A stretch of 64,000 nucleotides of DNA from contig CM073323.1 of the NCBI GenBank assembly GCA_037043015.1, positions 1,674,001 through 1,738,000 of the forward strand. The letters are read 5' to 3'. The position numbers were made by a program, and so were the translations under genes. Source of the DNA: Bryum argenteum. Taxonomy: Eukaryota > Streptophyta > Bryopsida > Bryales > Bryaceae. Shown piece by piece: positions 45,455 through 56,864 of the stretch. Within the stretch, counting starts at the first letter, position 1, and each line of letters begins with the position of its first letter. A model generated the notes under the pieces. The model did not search any database, was not told the origin of the DNA, and saw only the letters and a program-made list of their open reading frames with translations.

Positions 45455-46560
45455 GCCATCAACATTATGGTTAATGTATGATTGATCTCGGTTTGATCCT
45501 ATCCCACATCTTTTGTTTCATTTTGAAGTTACATTGGATATGGTTGTGTAAAAAAATACTACTCATTGTAGACTTGTAGTCAATGGATTTTTAGTGAGTT
45601 TTCTCCTTCGTGGAATTTGATTGGATGATTAAAGAATGTCCTTCTTACAATTTTGTAATGGTAAGGATGTTTAACAAACTCATATTCACCCTTCTTGTAT
45701 GTGTTTTGCAACCCGATAGTCAAATATTGTAAAGATTTTGGGACATCAAATTTCACTTCTGATTGTGATTAGCATTTGTAGTATTAGTTAGTATACATAG
45801 CATTCTCCTTGTTGTTCACATAGACTATCTTGAGATAGCGCGAGCTCCACTATCCTTGTACAGACTTGTGGCCTATATTTGTAACCATTTTTTAAACTTC
45901 AACTACACTTGATAAAGCCCCTTGAGGCCTTGACCTACATTTGTAACTATTTAATTTCCTTCACTCACGCCCACAAAGAGCTCTACACCCACAATTCTAA
46001 GTGCACTAGAAATCTCAATCGTGTTAAAATTATGTTATTCTATAAATGTATCATTTTGGCAAACCACATGTGCCATTTTTGTCCGCATTCTAGAACATGT
46101 CATTTTAGCCCCTGTTCTAAAAGGTGCCATTTTAGGGTATATCTAGTTAATATGCCTCTAAGTAGCATGTTTTTCAATGGTCAAATGAGGATGTAAGGGT
46201 ACACCACCCTAAGAATTTGCTCATGCCATTTATGGAAAAATTAAAAGACACCAATTACAAAAAAGCATGCCCAAAGTTGGCAAGCACTGCAAAGCTATGG
46301 AGACTATAACAAAAGAAGAAATTTGCAATATTCCTTGCCCTTGAGGCTTTGGTAGTGAAAGCAACCATTCTTCCAAAAGATATAACTTACAAGATAATGG
46401 ATATAACACACAAAGCTAAGAACTAGTATGTAACCAACATACTAATGAAACTTTTAATGTTGCGAGGGTTGCGCGCCTATTATTTTTTATCTGCAATGAT
46501 GATCAAAGACTTTTAGGTAGTGTTGGGAATTGATTGAGGTACCCTTGGATGACAATGTGG
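45455..46560. other. AT-rich intergenic DNA
   Basis: 46020-46135 contains several spaced words of the type ATGTGCCATTTTTG and GGTGCCATTTTAG that echo the subterminal motif of the 4-bp-TSD MITEs, possibly a decayed copy. No gene supported. Confidence 0.4.
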
Positions 46561-46790
46561 AGATGGTCTTAGATGAGGATTGAAGACGCAAAAACATCCA
46601 TTGATAAGTCGATTGCAGAGATATTTGATCCGGATGTGATTTGTTCACGAAGCATAAATTCAGTGCATTTCGAGCATGGGCAATGTATTAGGCACCATAA
46701 TGACTCCACTAACTCTTCCAGGTCTTGTTGAAAGCATTCTATGCCTTGTAGGCTAGCCCGGTCGTGAAGACGTGAAGCACTCACAACAAA
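46560..46790 (-). pseudogene. CACTA transposase-associated domain fragment
   Basis: The minus-strand reading has SRLHDRASLQGIECFQQDLE, then IHCPCSKCTEF and a downstream S-I-D-type tail. This follows the transposase-associated domain of En/Spm (CACTA) elements: a W/R-rich start, GVxxFL, then the I-x-CPC-x-x-C zinc-like motif. No transposase core is present nearby, so it is a remnant. CACTA-type MITEs occur at 47842-48159 and 59136-59450. Confidence 0.55.
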
Positions 46791-46832
46791 AGAAGTGGTT
46801 GCAAGAGGTTGTACTAAGAGGCTGAATAATAT

Positions 46833-47089
46833 ATCCCCAATTCCGTTAAAATGGCATTATGCGGCTAAAATGGCACACCTAAACTTTCTGAACTGCAGTT
46901 CAAAAACCATATGATATAACAGAATTTGAAGGTGATATTATGGAAAATGAGTGACAATTTATATAAAGGAGTGATATTATCAAAATGATTGTGATATTAC
47001 AGAATACTCCATTCCATGTGAGCACATATGTAAGATTTGGTGTGACAAAATGGCACATGGCATAGTGCCATTTTAATGGAATTGAGGTT
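46833..47089 (+). mobile_element. MITE, 4-bp-TSD family, copy 3
   Basis: 257 bp with inverted ends (left CCCCAATTCCGTTAAAATGG) and ATAT on both flanks (46829-46832 and 47090-47093). An open frame inside is not a gene. Confidence 0.88.
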
Positions 47090-47202
47090 ATATCTTCCAA
47101 GCGAATGGGACATTTCTCTACACTGTAGAACAAGTTTTTCACCTACAACATATTTCACCAAAATTGCCCTAAAATAACGTCTTTTGATGATATTTTACCC
47201 TT

Positions 47203-47459
47203 ATCCCCAATTCCGTTAAAATGGCGTTATGCCGCTAAAATGGCACACCTCAACTTTCTGAATTGTAGTTCAAAAACCATGTGATATAACAGAATTTGAA
47301 GGTGATATTATGGAAAATCAGTGACACTATATATAAAGGAGTGACATTATTCAAAAAATTGTGATATCATAGAATACACCATTCCATGTGAGCACATATG
47401 CAAGATTTGGTGTGACAAAATGGCACATGGCATAGTGCCATTTTAACGGACTTGAGGTT
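47203..47459 (+). mobile_element. MITE, 4-bp-TSD family, copy 4
   Basis: 257 bp, close to copy 3 in sequence and lying only 113 bp downstream in the same orientation. It has its own flanking duplication, CCTT (47199-47202 and 47460-47463), so it is an independent insertion and not a tandem duplication. Confidence 0.88.
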
Positions 47460-47841
47460 CCTTTAAAAAGCAGTCAAGAAGCATTTTGTTTTTAAAATTG
47501 CAGTTCAAAAACATTCTTATTTCTCTACAATTGAGAAATATTTTGTCAAAGGGCAAAAATTTCTCAACCGCCATGCAGACTCAACAATGTCTTTGAATTG
47601 TAGTTGAGAAATATTTAGACTTTGTCCGTGTTTGAACTTTAACAAATACAAAATCCTATGTTATATGCAAATTTTGGAACACCCCATAAATTGTAGTTTT
47701 GGCAGAATAAGGCCAATTTAACAAAATTGAGGTTGAATAGAAAAATGCTTTGAGTACACTAGTCTGTATACCAACAAGTACAACCTGGGTGTAAATTGCC
47801 TCTATGGGGTGTTCTCATGCGGTAGACTCCAACCACTTTAC

Positions 47842-48159
47842 GACTACACAAGAGTTGTTGATTAGTCTTATATGGAGAATTATAAATTCAAAGTTTACCT
47901 TTACACTATTTCTCAACAATTCTAAGATTTGTGTATACTAGATTAAACCGCCATTGCAATGAATGTTCTTTGTCTTTTCTTTAAAGTACCGATTGCCACC
48001 AAATCCAGTAAATTCCTTCCTTGTCAAGAATATTTCTATACTCTTACTTTTTGTATTATGTTTTGAAAATTAATATTTTAACATTATGATGACGTGTAAC
48101 ATTTAGTGTAACAATTTGCAATTGATGTTATAACACTAATCAACAACTCTTGTGTAGTG
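47842..48159. mobile_element. CACTA-type MITE
   Basis: About 318 bp with inverted ends ACTACACAAGAGTTGTTGAT and ATCAACAACTCTTGTGTAGT; the right terminus is TAGTG, giving CACTA-like ends. Homologous along its length to 59136-59450 and, inverted, to 58570-58853. No coding capacity. Confidence 0.75.
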
Positions 48160-48856
48160 TTACATTGTCGTCTACAATTATGCTCAAGAGGGTCCAAACC
48201 AGCATAGCATACTACTTGCAGTGTGTTACGCTATGCCCACCTCCCACTTCCGCAACAAATCAAGTGTAATGGAGAAATGCTGGTGTGATAACGAGGCGCG
48301 CAACCAGGCGTGCAGAATTAACCACGGTTAATTAACTACGGCTTGTAGCATTCAACAGGGGGTCTATCCGCAGCGACCATTGACCGCTCTCCTCCGTCGC
48401 TCCTCACTACTCTTTTTTTTGGGCCGAGGGGAACTGCTCTTCTCCATCCAAGTTACAATCTGCTTCTCAACGACCTCTTACATTTGCAGGCACACCAGCA
48501 ACCCCATCCATTGCTGCATTCAGCTCAATTGACGCACTCTCAGCTGCCAACAATCCAGCTCTTCAGGTTCGAACCCGTATTGCTGGATCATTACAATTCG
48601 TGCAGCCTCCTTTCATTGCATTCCGATATCGCCAAACCCCTGTGCTTCTCAATTGGACTGTAACCAGTGGCTCGCTCATCGCGATGATTTTTCGAATTTG
48701 AGCCTGACAAAGGAATTGGCTTTTCAGATGAAATTCAAATTGAGTAGGGGTTAAGCGAGCGCAATTGGGAGGCTGCTGTGTGGAGGGAATCCTGGCATTG
48801 CAAAGATTCAGGGTTTAGCTGAATTGAGTCTGGTTTAGGGTTTGGGGAAAATTGAG
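48160..48856. other. Upstream region of the EGY2 gene
   Basis: Probable promoter and 5' leader with a C/T-rich stretch around 48380-48560. The GGTTCGAACCC at 48567 resembles a B box but no A box lies at the proper distance upstream. Confidence 0.45.
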
Positions 48857-51800
48857 ATGACGAGCATAGGAACTTTAGCATCGCCATTTGTGTTGAGGCG
48901 AGTCGATAAGACTCCGCCGTATTCGACATGCTTCCATTCTCGTAGGTCCCTCCCTGCTACTGCTAGTTTTCAAGAACCTGGAGTATCGCAAAGAAGATGT
49001 AACGTTAGCGCGGCGAGCACGAGTACGTCTTCTCGTTGTTGTCACCTGAGTTTCAGCAAGCTGGGATTGGCATCCAGGCGTGGGATTAGGGTTTGCCGAG
49101 CTACGGAGGATGGAGGAGGCGGGAAAGGGGGAGGCAAGTCTACCTTGGAGCCGGAGAATGAGCCTGACTCCTCTGACTCTTCATCTCCTCCTCCCACACC
49201 TCCACCTGTATGTGCACTTGCTCACCAACCATCATAGCTTGTGATGGAGGCCTTTGTTGCCGAGTCCAGTCCATGTACTTGGTTCCAAATTTTTACGCTC
49301 GATTGCGGGTTGAGCAATCTGATATCGGAAAACATGTACAAGGGATAACAGGGAACATTGTGGCATAGGGTGGCGCGTCTTTGTCGTTAATTGATTGATA
49401 ATTGACTGCAGGATGAATCGGGTAATGTGCAATTGGATGCTTTTCGGTTGATGGAGTTGATCGGACCTGAGAAAGTGGATCCGGAGGATGTCAAAGTGTT
49501 GAAGGAGAAGCTTTGTGGATACAGCACTTATTGGGTGACTGGGCAAGAGCCGTTTGGTCCCGTGGGCGAAGGCGTGCTTCTTCTAGGCAATTTGAGAGCG
49601 CAACGAGAGGAAGTTTTTGCGAGGCTGACCAAGGGTACGCGGGACTTATTTGGCTCAAAATATGATCTGTTCATGGTGGAGGAGCCGAACGCTGAAGAAG
49701 AGGATCCCCGGGGTGGACCTCGGGTTAGCTTTGTCTTGCTCAGAAAGGAGGTTTCAGATCCAGGTCCGACTACATTGTGGCAATACGTTGTTGCGGCAAT
49801 ATTGTTCGCTCTCACGGCAGGCTCCTGTCTTGAGCTCGGCATTGCTTCACAGGCAAGTTCATGGAATTTCACATCTCTGTTGAGCTACAGATCTGCAGTA
49901 GCTTAATCCGTATTTCCCACATTCTTCAAGCATTCGAATCGCTCGCATCACAGGTCAGCTTTTGTTCTTGTTAGTACGAAGTGAGGAGGTAATGAGCACA
50001 TCCGTGATGAGAATACTTCTGTCCCATCCGAAGAGGGGATATTTTCGGGGATCCAGTGACGAAAGATTCTGTGCGTCTGATGTGAATCAAACAGGCTCTA
50101 GTCGGCACGCGCATTGTCAGAAACTCAGCAGCCGCTGTGTTGAATTATGCTCGTAGGGCTGGTTGGAGTTCAACTACTTGAACGTTGGCCATTTTTGTTG
50201 ACTGCTGAGAAAATGTTTGGTTTTGCAGTTATCGAAGCTTCCGCCGAACGTTGTGCAGTATTTCACAAATCCAGAGTCGATAGAACCTCCTGACCTCCAA
50301 GTGTTGGTGCCATTCATCGACGCGGCGCTGCCTCTGGCTTATGGTGTCTTTGGAGTCCAGTTATTCCATGTATGTGCAATGACCGGCTTATGCCTATACA
50401 GTATTCAGTACTCTAGGATTACCAATCAGCAACAATGTTCGTATAAGTATGAGATTAAAAGAATGTGATACCTTTTCTAACAAAGACAATGTCAAAACTA
50501 TCAGGAGGTGGGACACTGGCTAGCAGCAGCACCGAGGGGAGTGAAGTTGGGCATCCCCTATCTTATTCCCAATATAACCCTTGGCAGTTTTGGTGCAGTC
50601 ACCCAGGTACGTTTCTTGGTTTGAATTTGAATGATTTTGGAATTGTCCAAGTTGAGGAGTTGGTGAACAGATGCATTGCTCATCTCATTTTGATCAAGGA
50701 CAGCGTATTGCTTACAAGGATTCGGGAATATTCCGTTTACCTTCTTCGTCCCTGTAATCGGTCAAAATCGACTCCGTAGATCAACTGCTTAGTTGCTTGT
50801 TGGGAGCAGCCATACTTACGTTACCTCAATTGATCGATTTCAAGCAACTCAACCTGCTTCTCATGTTGTGTACTAATGAAACTGAACAATTCATGTTTGC
50901 AGTTCAAATCTATCCTACCCGACAGAACTGCGAAATTTGATGTCTCAGTAGCCGGCCCTTTAGCAGGGGCAATACTGTCGGTTTCGATGCTGGCTGTAGG
51001 ACTTTGGCTATCCGTGAGCCCAGAGGCTTCGGGGGAGCTTGTAGAAGTGCCGAGCTTGTTGTTTCAAGGTTCACTTCTTTTGGGAACTGCTACTCGAGCA
51101 GTTCTTGGCTACAAGTAAGGCATCCTTCGTTAACAATCCCTTCCTGGCCAACCTATTTTGTTGTATCGTGAGGTGGAAGACTGTCAGAAATAGGTGCATT
51201 TGGTTCCCTTTTTCAGCATCTACAATTCTATTTTTCTACTTCTTAACATGCTTGATTGGTTGCAGCGCCGTGCATGCTGCAATAGTGCCTATTCATCCAC
51301 TAGTAATCGCTGGCTGGTATGTGTTTGCTTCTTGGCTCTTGTCAATCATTTTCCAAGCTATCGCTGTTACTGAAACCGCGTTCACATGTCTCTTCATCCA
51401 TCTGCATAGCTAGTATGAAGTATAGGTTTTCACATGCCTGATTGCTAATGAAGATTGGGTTTACAGGTGTGGGTTGACTACGACTGCCTTCAATTTGATG
51501 CCGGTGGGCTGTCTTGATGGTGGCCGCACTATGCAGGTGACAGTTTTGCAGTTATGGTTGTGTAGTTCTACTCTTGAGTATTTAGATTTCAAAGAATATA
51601 ACCGCTAGCAAGGTAATCATGGATCTTAACTTCACCTGCTCTCAAGCAACGTAGACTTATCTCTTGTTTGCAAAATTGCAGGCGGCATTCGGGAAAACAG
51701 CTCTCAATGTTTCTGGCCTTCTAACGTACATATTGCTCGGCCTAGGAGTGGTACGACCGTGAACTCCGCTATCCCGATTGGCTTATGATCTACTAAGCAC

Positions 51801-52168
51801 CTTCTCAATGTAATGGTAATCATGCACTCAAAACTGATAAATCATTCGTTGATGTGCAGCTTGGAGGACCACTCTCATTGCCATGGGGTTTATACATTCT
51901 TATTATTCAGGTTTGTCTCCATTCCAGCTACACGAGTGCGATAATGGCAGATCTTTGTCATGTTTTGAGTGGCTGGTGATCTTATGGTGTGGCAATGGGT
52001 GTGCAGAGAGCGCCGGAGAAGCCGTGCTTGAACGACGTGAGTGGAGTTGGAACTGTTAGGAAAGTAGGCCTTTCGATAGTGTTATTGCTTGCCTTGGCCG
52101 TGTTGCTACCATTTTGGGATGGGCTTGCAGATGAGCTGGGCATCGGCCTCAGCACCCCACTTCTATGA
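48857..52168 (+). CDS. EGY2: EGY2-type plastid site-2 metalloprotease
   Basis: Ten exons: 48857-49207, 49412-49852, 50229-50369, 50505-50606, 50903-51114, 51266-51316, 51467-51536, 51682-51750, 51860-51910, 52007-52168; 549 residues, as usual for EGY2. The product is an intramembrane M50-like zinc protease of the thylakoid membrane, involved in chloroplast development and photosystem protein turnover. The Ser/Arg-rich N-terminus is a plastid transit peptide. The conserved soluble domain has DPEDVKVLKEKLCGYSTYWV and EEPNAEEEDPRGGPRVSF. The zinc motif HEVGH (residues 311-315) is split by an intron after the first His. NLMPVGCLDGG supplies the third ligand region (Asp450). Multiple hydrophobic segments follow. 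The second intron (49853-50228) begins GC, not GT. EGY2 is preferred to EGY1 because of the pre-membrane domain. Confidence 0.95.
49853..50228 (+). other. GC-AG intron in EGY2
   Basis: Exon 2 ends ...TCACAG and the intron begins GCAAGT, ending TTTTGCAG. Splicing there joins IASQ to LSKLPP, exactly as in EGY2 proteins. The GC donor is flanked by otherwise perfect consensus (CAG/GCAAGT), typical of functional GC-AG introns. Confidence 0.85.
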
Positions 52169-53470
52169 ATCTCAGCATAACGATACTTACTTTCGAATGA
52201 TTTTTAAAAATATTCTTTAGAGTAGGTTCCTGCTGATTAAATGGGGTTGAGAAAGCTTCCGTAAATGCTTGGGTTGGAATTTTCTATGTGACGCAAAATT
52301 TTGACATGGCTTTTGATAAGTTGAATAAATGTAGGTGCCCTTTTTCGGTATCGTGTTGCGATCTGTGCATGACGTGTGCAGTAAGGTCCGGTGATCTTAC
52401 GACTTACGACTCCCTGACGTGGTATTTTCTCATGAAGATCCGCAACTTTTGCACATTGTGTGTACGTACTCATTGATTTTGGAAGAAGCAATCATAATAT
52501 GCTTGATCGGGCTTGCATTTTCTTCTTGGCTATCACTTTCTTTCCCGTACAGTTGGAGAGTGCACTAAGCTTTCGGCAATAACAAGCACGCGCAATTCCA
52601 ATTTTGTATGAGTGAGAACCAATGCTAAGTTTGAGACTAGTTTTAATTGGAATTTTCTGAATTTTCTAAGATATAGCCATGTGAAACTGCCCACCTCAAA
52701 TCTAGACGATTTTATAAAGAATTGTTCAATTTGATGTATTGACAATTTGGAATCCTCATCTGATTACATAAAGGATCGTTTAATTCAATGTACCATTTGG
52801 ATTCAACGTAATGTCAATTTGACCATTTGGATTACTCTTCTAATTTTAGTATGTCTCAAATATTAACAGAAATTTGTGTGTTGAAGGTTTTTAAGCCTGA
52901 ATAAGAATTTAAGTTACTTATTCTCCAATATATTTGGTAACTGGACCTCAAAATTAAGGCTTACGTGGACACATTCTCTAAGAAGTTCACACAAATTTTT
53001 GGAAGTAGTTCCATTCTCATAATCCTCTAAAATATGGGACATTTAAAAGTTAATTTTTTCTGAGATTTCATTTTACAGAGGACACTTCAAGATCTAACAG
53101 CAGTTACTTATTTGATGTACCATTTGTGGAATACATATCCTTATATATACTAGTATTTGGTTTATATGTTCAAAAAGAAAACTATTTTATGATTCTAACA
53201 CACTTTGTGTCTCCAAAATTGGTTGACTTTGAGAAAGTTATATGATTTCAAAGTTGGCCTAAAACTTTGGATCTTTCTTGTACCCAATCTATTTTTTAAG
53301 GAAGGTGGTTTATTTTGTTTCGTTTTTTATTTTTTTATTTTTATTTTTTATTTTTTAAAATTTTTTATTTTTATCTAGGTGACATTATGCTCGGGCATCA
53401 GCGATGGAATGGGGACGCATGGTATTGTTGGAAGCCGATTCTTTTGTAGTGGTGCACGCGGGCAACGATC
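52169..53470. other. AT-rich intergenic DNA downstream of EGY2
   Basis: Probable EGY2 3' UTR, then AT-rich sequence with T-rich runs near 53320-53370. No gene supported. Confidence 0.45.
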
Positions 53471-53476
53471 GGATCG

Positions 53477-53596
53477 ATCGGGAATCACGCTTCTAAATCC
53501 GAAGATATTGAGTTTCAATGTATTTATGATTCTGTAATCGGGAATCACGCTTCTAAATCCGAAGATATTGAATCTCAATGTATTTATGATTCCGTA
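53477..53596 (+). repeat. 60-bp tandem duplication
   Basis: Two copies of a 60-bp unit starting TCGGGAATCACGCTTCTAAA, with three substitutions between them. Non-coding. Confidence 0.9.
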
Positions 53597-53889
53597 AGTA
53601 CTAGAAAGTATTTGCATGAGCGTGACGACGCTGTGTGGCATACTAGTTGTACAGTAAGAGCACTTATTCTAAGTATGCAAGCTTCAAAACTATTCTTGAG
53701 CAACTTGAATCCATCCTTAAAGAATGATTTGTATCACCTCCTCTTTGTTCATTAGCTTCTAGTCATTTCTCAGTAAGTTTCCAACTAAAAAGTAAGATTA
53801 TACATACAAGTCTTTGAACTCGGCATAAATAATAAATATTACATCATTGTGATCATTGCATGATGTGAACTCTTAATTGAAATCTCGTC

Positions 53890-54230
53890 GTACTATTATT
53901 ACTCCCACAACCTTATGTGGATTCTCTTCCCCATGTCAGCGCAATGTTCACCACCATGGTCCACCCAACTATGGTAAGGGGTAACTTGTAAACCTCGTTG
54001 TATGGGTACCTCAAAGTCCTTTGGGGGACACCATGTCGCGTTGTTGTAAGGCACTAGTGGCTAGGTAGAAATTAGCAAAGTGTCCAATTCGAGAGGAGGT
54101 AGTAGTGTTATGATCTCTCTACAAGCATACAAGGATAGGTCGAACAAAAACTATATTCACAATGATAGATCGAACGGAAACTATATTCACGCCAACCTTA
54201 ATTAGGGTTGGTTGGAGTTTTTCTTCCTCT
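53890..54230 (+). mobile_element. Diverged SINE copy, plus orientation
   Basis: In SINE order on the + strand: B-box-like TTCTCTTCCCCATGTC, CACCA-TGGTCCACCCAACTAT, GTATGGGTACCTCAAAG-CCT, GGCACTAGTGGCTAGG, CGAGAGGAGGTAGTAGTGTT, and an end with a duplicated CGAAC(A/G)(A/G)AAACTATATTCAC and GGTTGGAGTTT. Each matches a landmark of the SINE at 12216-12573 in reverse complement. An old copy; the A-box end is lost. Confidence 0.7.
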
Positions 54231-54234
54231 TCCC

Positions 54235-54860
54235 ACAATCTTATAAGTAAGTGATGGAAATTATTGTTGTACGACAGTGAAGGTCGTACTCCCATTTACC
54301 CATTACTTGCAACACCAAGGCAAAGACAAGATCCATCGTACCTGCGGTAATGTGCTCCATTCCGGGAAAGAAAAATTATTGCTCAGGTGTTGCTTTTCAT
54401 TGTATGGCAACAGATTGAAGGAAAAGCAAGAGGTGTTGAATGGGTGATTGGACGAAAATGACTTCGTGGAGCATGTTATTATTGACGTGAGGACATTCGG
54501 GCAAGTGTGCATCTCATTGGCTGAGCCTGATTCCTTGAATCTCATGAGTCTGAGCTAAAGTGAATCTTCTTTAGTAGGAGACTAGGAGTATATTGAGCAT
54601 AGCTGGACGCGCTTTTGTTTGTGGGAACCCCGGCCCACCCAAAATTCCATCCATGGCAAAAAGTGTCACTGTTCTGTCTCCCTCCTGTTCCACATATGTC
54701 TGCACCTCCATTGCATAATTGTCTGCTCTGTTTCTCGCACCCCATTCTCGCCCTTTCCTGTTCTAGTTCCAGAAGCTTACTTTAGAGTTTCGAAGGAACA
54801 CACGGGTATACTGGAGGCTGAGAGTTCCTTTTTGCAAGATCAGAAGCTTATGCTTGAAGC
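54235..54860. other. Upstream region of the ITPK gene
   Basis: Probable promoter and leader; 54610-54860 is C/T-rich. No competing gene recognised. Confidence 0.4.
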
Positions 54861-56162
54861 ATGAGGTTCGACAACAATGCTACGACGGTCGCGTCCCCGG
54901 CTTCTGAGAGTCTGTGGGGAGTGGGACTGTTACAGTCTCGTGATAGGGAGGAGAGTCGTCGGCGAGAGGAGAGCAGACGAGAGCGCGAGAGAAGGAGTTT
55001 AGAGAGGAAGAGAGACGGAAAGCCTTACAGTAGAGATGGTCGCTCTGATTCACCCCGTTACAGCTTGTCGACCCTTCCATCGTTCACCGTTGGATATGCT
55101 CTCACTTCCAAGAAGACAAAGAGCTTCATTCAACCCAAGCTAGAGGAATTTGCAAGGTTGAAGGGTATCGTATTCACTGCAATTGACCGCAGCTTACCAC
55201 TGACGGATCAAGGACCGTTCGACGTCGTTTTACACAAGTTTACAGGGAAAGAGTGGCGTCAGTCACTGGAGGACTACAAGAGAAAGTATCCGGATGTTAT
55301 TGTGCTAGACCCTCCTGAAGCGATTTTGCAATTGCGGAATCGGCAGTCTATGCTCCAAGATGTGGCAGAGCTGGACATGAGTGAGTGCGGAGGATTTGTT
55401 GGAGTTCCAAGACAGTTGGTAGTTACTGGCGATGCAACATCCATTCCTGCCTCTGTTTCCGCTGCTGGCCTCAAGCTACCATTGGTAGCGAAGCCGTTGG
55501 TCTCTGATGGATCTGCAAAGGCACATGAAATGTCTTTGGCATATGAGAAGTCTTGTTTGAACCAATTAGACCCGCCCCTTATGCTGCAAGAGTTTGTCAA
55601 CCATGGTAATGTAGTTCCTCAACATTCTTTTTGCTTTTCGTTCGATCAGTACTTATCAAAACTTTCAAATTCAGTTTGTGAGCCTCCTACGTGAGCTCAC
55701 ATTACGCACATGAGAAAGTGGATCAATCACGTATGACCTACTAACACTTCCGATCCTATTATTGCAGGGGGCGTATTGTTCAAGACCTACGTTGTCGGCG
55801 ACCATGTTCGAGTAGTACGAAGGTTATCCTTGCCGGATGTGCAAGAAGGGCAGACATGTGGTACTGGTGTGATGCCATTTCCACGAGTATCGTGTGCATC
55901 TGAATCTGCCGAGAATGCTGATCTCGATCCTCAAGCTGCTGCATTGCCGCCCCGGGAGCTGCTTGAAAGTCTTTCCAAGGAGCTTCGGCGAAGACTGGGT
56001 CTTCAACTGTTCAACATGGACATTATCCGAGAGAAGGGAGGTGCAAATCGATACTATGTCATCGATATCAACTACTTTCCAGGGTTTGGGAAAATGCCTC
56101 ACTATGAAGAAGTCTTCACTCAGTTCTTCTCTGATTTGGCCAAGGACAAAAGTTTGAGGTAG
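54861..56162 (+). CDS. Inositol-tetrakisphosphate 1-kinase / inositol-trisphosphate 5/6-kinase (ITPK)
   Basis: Two exons, 54861-55605 and 55768-56162, GT-AG and in phase; 379 residues. ITPKs are ATP-grasp kinases that phosphorylate inositol tris- and tetrakisphosphates on the route to phytate and pyrophosphorylated inositols. After an Arg/Ser-rich extension (contains EESRRREESRRERERR), the ITPK fold starts at SFTVGYALTSKKTKSFIQPK. Then follow DVVLHKFTGKEW, YPDVIVLDPPEAI with RQSMLQ, and LPLVAKPLVSDGSAKAHEMS. The metal/nucleotide region is [20 protein letters not shown], across the intron. HVRVVRRLSLPDV comes next, and the C-terminal YYVIDINYFPGFGKMP carries the Asp-x-Asn motif. The basic N-terminal extension is longer than in minimal ITPK1 proteins. 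The start is the first Met in frame. The plant ITPK subgroup (1-4) is not resolved. Confidence 0.93.
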
Positions 56163-56312
56163 TCAGCTCAGAATTCACACAGTAGTAGACATTGTTCCTC
56201 ATTTCGCCTCTGCTTACATGTATCATAGAAGCAGAAAGTAATTATATATATGTAACTTAGGGGAAATAGCTTAATTCTTTTGTAGATGTTTCTTGACAAG
56301 AAGTCGACTGTG

Positions 56313-56318
56313 AATAAA
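56313..56318 (+). terminator. Candidate polyadenylation signal of ITPK
   Basis: AATAAA occurs about 150 bp past the ITPK stop codon, a plausible 3' UTR length. Confidence 0.45.
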
Positions 56319-56620
56319 AATTCGGGAAAACTGTAGAAAACAGTGTCACTGTTGATGGTGTGGATTGTGTGAATGCAAAGCGATCATGGGTCAGCAAGTG
56401 TCGTTCGTAGAGCTGGGTCCCTGCACTGCTCATATTGTTTGACTCCCCTTTTGTGATTTTCTATTATGAGAACAGTAGGGGTGACGAGGCTCATCCTTCC
56501 AGGTCATACTTATTGTCACTTCCCAGTTTTCGCCCTCCAAATGTTAACCCTTAATTGTCACCTGTGACCAAACTTGTCACCAAGGTCATTGTTTTTGCTT
56601 TTGGGGTCCGACACATGCTA

Positions 56621-56859
56621 CGTTTACACTCCCTGCTGCGCCTGCTGGGCAGCCCCAAATTTGGTTTAAGTTAAGCAAGCGGATTCCGCGCCCAGCAGGC
56701 CGGAACAGCCATCTTCAACCAGCAGGCACAGCAGGAAGACTATTTTTACACCATTTTTCCGCAACGATTCTATCTCATTGGTCAGCAGGTTCAGCAGGAA
56801 GTGGGAACGGAATTGAGCCGGTGGCTGCCTGCCGAAACTGCTGGCAGGCAGTGTAAACG
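56621..56859. mobile_element. Small TIR element with CGTTTACACT ends
   Basis: CGTTTACACTCCCTGC at the left and CGTTTACACTGCCTGC (reverse complement of the right) form inverted ends; similarity continues unevenly to GGGCAGCC / GGCAGGCAGCC. The interior repeats CAGCAGG six or so times. It is more GC-rich than its surroundings. No matching flank duplication was found, so the superfamily is undetermined. An overlapping open frame is chance. Confidence 0.65.
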
Positions 56860-56864
56860 CCACA

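Noticed and set aside
45201-45465. Open frames across the 30-bp repeat as repeat proteins
   Set aside because: The period is divisible by three, which keeps frames open on the minus strand; no start context or splice support.
48560-48600. tRNA gene suggested by GGTTCGAACCC
   Set aside because: No A box at a suitable distance and no cloverleaf.
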